Assembly: GCA_028278465.1 (NCBI GenBank)
Contig: JANQEF010000269.1
Span: 1-6,018, forward strand
Direction of reading: 5' to 3'
From: Dehalococcoidia bacterium
GTDB taxonomy: Bacteria > Chloroflexota > Dehalococcoidia > Lucifugimonadales > Lucifugimonadaceae
DNA length: 6,018 nucleotides
A model generated the notes under the pieces. That model did no database searches. It saw only the letters and a list, made by a program, of their open reading frames with translations, and was not told the DNA's origin. Each line of letters starts with the position of its first letter. Position 1 is the first letter of the stretch. The position numbers were made by a program, and so were the translations under genes. Below, piece after piece: positions 5,169 through 6,018 of this stretch.

Positions 5169-6018
5169 ATGCCAGCAAACGGAACCGGCAAGCCGTCCGC
5201 CAACGGAAAAATCTTGCGCAGCCAGGAGTGGTTCGGCGCACGAGACCTCGAAGGTTTCCTGCACCGCGCCGGGCTGAAGGCGCAGGGCTGGTCCGAGGAC
5301 TCCTTCTCCGGTCGGCCGGTCATCGGCATCGCCAACAGCTGGTCCGAGGCGACGCACTGCAACTCGCACCTGCGAGACCTCGCCGAGCACGTGAAGCGCG
5401 GCATTATCCGCGCCGGCGGCTTCCCGCTGGAGTTCCCGACGATATCGCTCGGCGAGTTCTCCATGTCGCCGACCTCCATGCTGTGCCGCAATCTGATGGC
5501 GATGGACGTCGAAGAGATGATCCGCGGGCTGCCGATAGATGGGGTCGTACTTCTCTCGGGCTGCGACAAGACGACTCCCGCGGCGCTAATGGGCGCGGCG
5601 TCTGCCGATCTGCCGGCGATCATCGTGACCGGCGGGCCTTCGCTGCGCGGCAACTGGCGCGGCGAGGCGCTCGGGTCGTGCACCGACTGCCGCCGCTTCT
5701 GGTCGGAGCTGCGGGTCGGGACGATCACGCAGGACGAGTACGACTCGATGGAGGAGGCGATTTACCGCTCGCCCGGTCACTGCATGGTGATGGGAACGGC
5801 GTCAACGATGTCTGCGCTCTGTGAGGCGCTTGGGATGACGCTGTCCGGCGGCGCCTCGATCCCGGCGGCTGACTCTCGCCGTTCAACCTTTGCCGAGAAG
5901 GCCGGGGCGCGGGCGGTTGAGCTGGCGCAGGAAGGCGTCAGGCCATCGAAGATCATGACGGAGGCGGCGTTCAGGAACGCCATCCGCCCATCGCCAGCAG
6001 CGTGCGGATGGCGTTCCT
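5169..6018 (+). CDS. IlvD/Edd-family sugar-acid dehydratase (L-arabinonate dehydratase-like), 3' end missing
   Basis: About 268 residues of a protein normally near 570-600 residues are present. The ATG at 5169 has GGAGAG nine bases upstream. The enzyme removes water from an aldonic acid to give a 2-keto-3-deoxy acid, using an Fe-S cluster and Mg2+. Cluster cysteines are C64 (THCNSH), C132 (GCDKTTPA) and C205 (GHCMVMGTAS), spaced 68 and 73, which is the spacing I recall for Rhizobium L-arabinonate dehydratase. E96, D133 and K134 (the carbamylated-lysine position) fit as metal ligands. The motifs EFPTISLGE, LCRNLMAMDVEE and LPIDGVVLLSGCDK mark the pentonate/hexonate branch; true dihydroxyacid dehydratases have NTI.VSDGI and SRE.IADS here. 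Coding sequence is reliable to about 5987. The last residues (RPSPAACGWRS) come from a fold-back artefact and should be ignored. Confidence 0.9.
   Translation, partial: MPANGTGKPSANGKILRSQEWFGARDLEGFLHRAGLKAQGWSEDSFSGRPVIGIANSWSEATHCNSHLRDLAEHVKRGIIRAGGFPLEFPTISLGEFSMSPTSMLCRNLMAMDVEEMIRGLPIDGVVLLSGCDKTTPAALMGAASADLPAIIVTGGPSLRGNWRGEALGSCTDCRRFWSELRVGTITQDEYDSMEEAIYRSPGHCMVMGTASTMSALCEALGMTLSGGASIPAADSRRSTFAEKAGARAVELAQEGVRPSKIMTEAAFRNAIRPSPAACGWRS
5973..6018. repeat. Terminal fold-back palindrome at the right edge (probable artefact)
   Basis: AGGAACGCCATCCGC (5973-5987) is exactly reverse-complemented at 6004-6018, with a 16-base loop. Read on the minus strand from 6018, the DNA encodes RNAIRTLLAMGG, the expected continuation of the dehydratase (family pattern NAI..LLAIGGSTNA). 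On the plus strand the same region reads as nonsense. The tail is thus an inverted copy of the true downstream sequence, joined at the shared bases TCCGC. Confidence 0.85.

Noticed and set aside
5045..5824. Plus-strand frame of 259 residues
   Set aside because: It is an out-of-frame Arg-rich shadow of the dehydratase, whose correct frame has a good ribosome site and all catalytic motifs.
5988..6018. Natural frameshift or unusual C-terminal sequence of the dehydratase
   Set aside because: The minus-strand reading restores the conserved family motif exactly, so an inverted chimeric join explains the change better than mutation.

Overview
This is a GC-rich bacterial window of about 6 kb with seven protein-coding genes (one cut at each edge), one further tentative small gene, and a block of intergenic repeats. 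I see no RNA gene, CRISPR array, transposase or phage gene. Free-living Chloroflexota (Dehalococcoidia or SAR202-like lineages) is my best guess for the source. It rests on gene content, GC content and the style of the intergenic repeats, not on a phylogenetic marker, and is weak. The first gene is cut at the left edge, and the right edge ends in a fold-back palindrome typical of a chimeric contig end, so the window is probably a whole short metagenomic or single-cell contig.

Layout from left to right. The tail of a DM13-domain protein (+) ends at 380. It converges on a complete comM/yifB-type AAA+ ATPase gene (-, 403-1941). A 184-bp divergent region with a 24-bp dyad and a 10-bp direct repeat separates comM from a single-domain response regulator (+, 2126-2542). 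A hairpin-rich gap follows, then a tentative 61-residue Cys-rich mini-protein (+, 2697-2882). That ORF converges, with 6 bp between, on a two-gene minus-strand unit: a 70-residue two-helix glycine-zipper membrane protein (3316-3528) followed by a 136-residue lipoprotein (2889-3299). Positions 3529-3901 hold no gene. They carry a 14-bp perfect palindrome and six copies of two dispersed repeat families. A C45-family (penicillin acyltransferase-like) Ntn hydrolase (-, 3902-5044) and an IlvD/Edd-family sugar-acid dehydratase (+, 5169 to the edge) are divergently transcribed from a shared 124-bp region.

How the genes relate. The only clear transcriptional unit is the small membrane protein plus lipoprotein pair. 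ComM is a DNA-handling helicase linked to natural transformation in other bacteria. The response regulator has no partner kinase or output domain here. The dehydratase belongs by motif to the pentonate/hexonate dehydratase branch, not to the branched-chain amino-acid dihydroxyacid dehydratase branch. Its pairing with the C45 hydrolase could mean shared regulation, but the sequence alone does not show a common pathway. I do not see a clearly new multi-gene system. The items most worth a second look are the repeat mosaic, the Cys-rich mini-protein, the glycine-zipper/lipoprotein pair and the artefactual fold-back at the right end.
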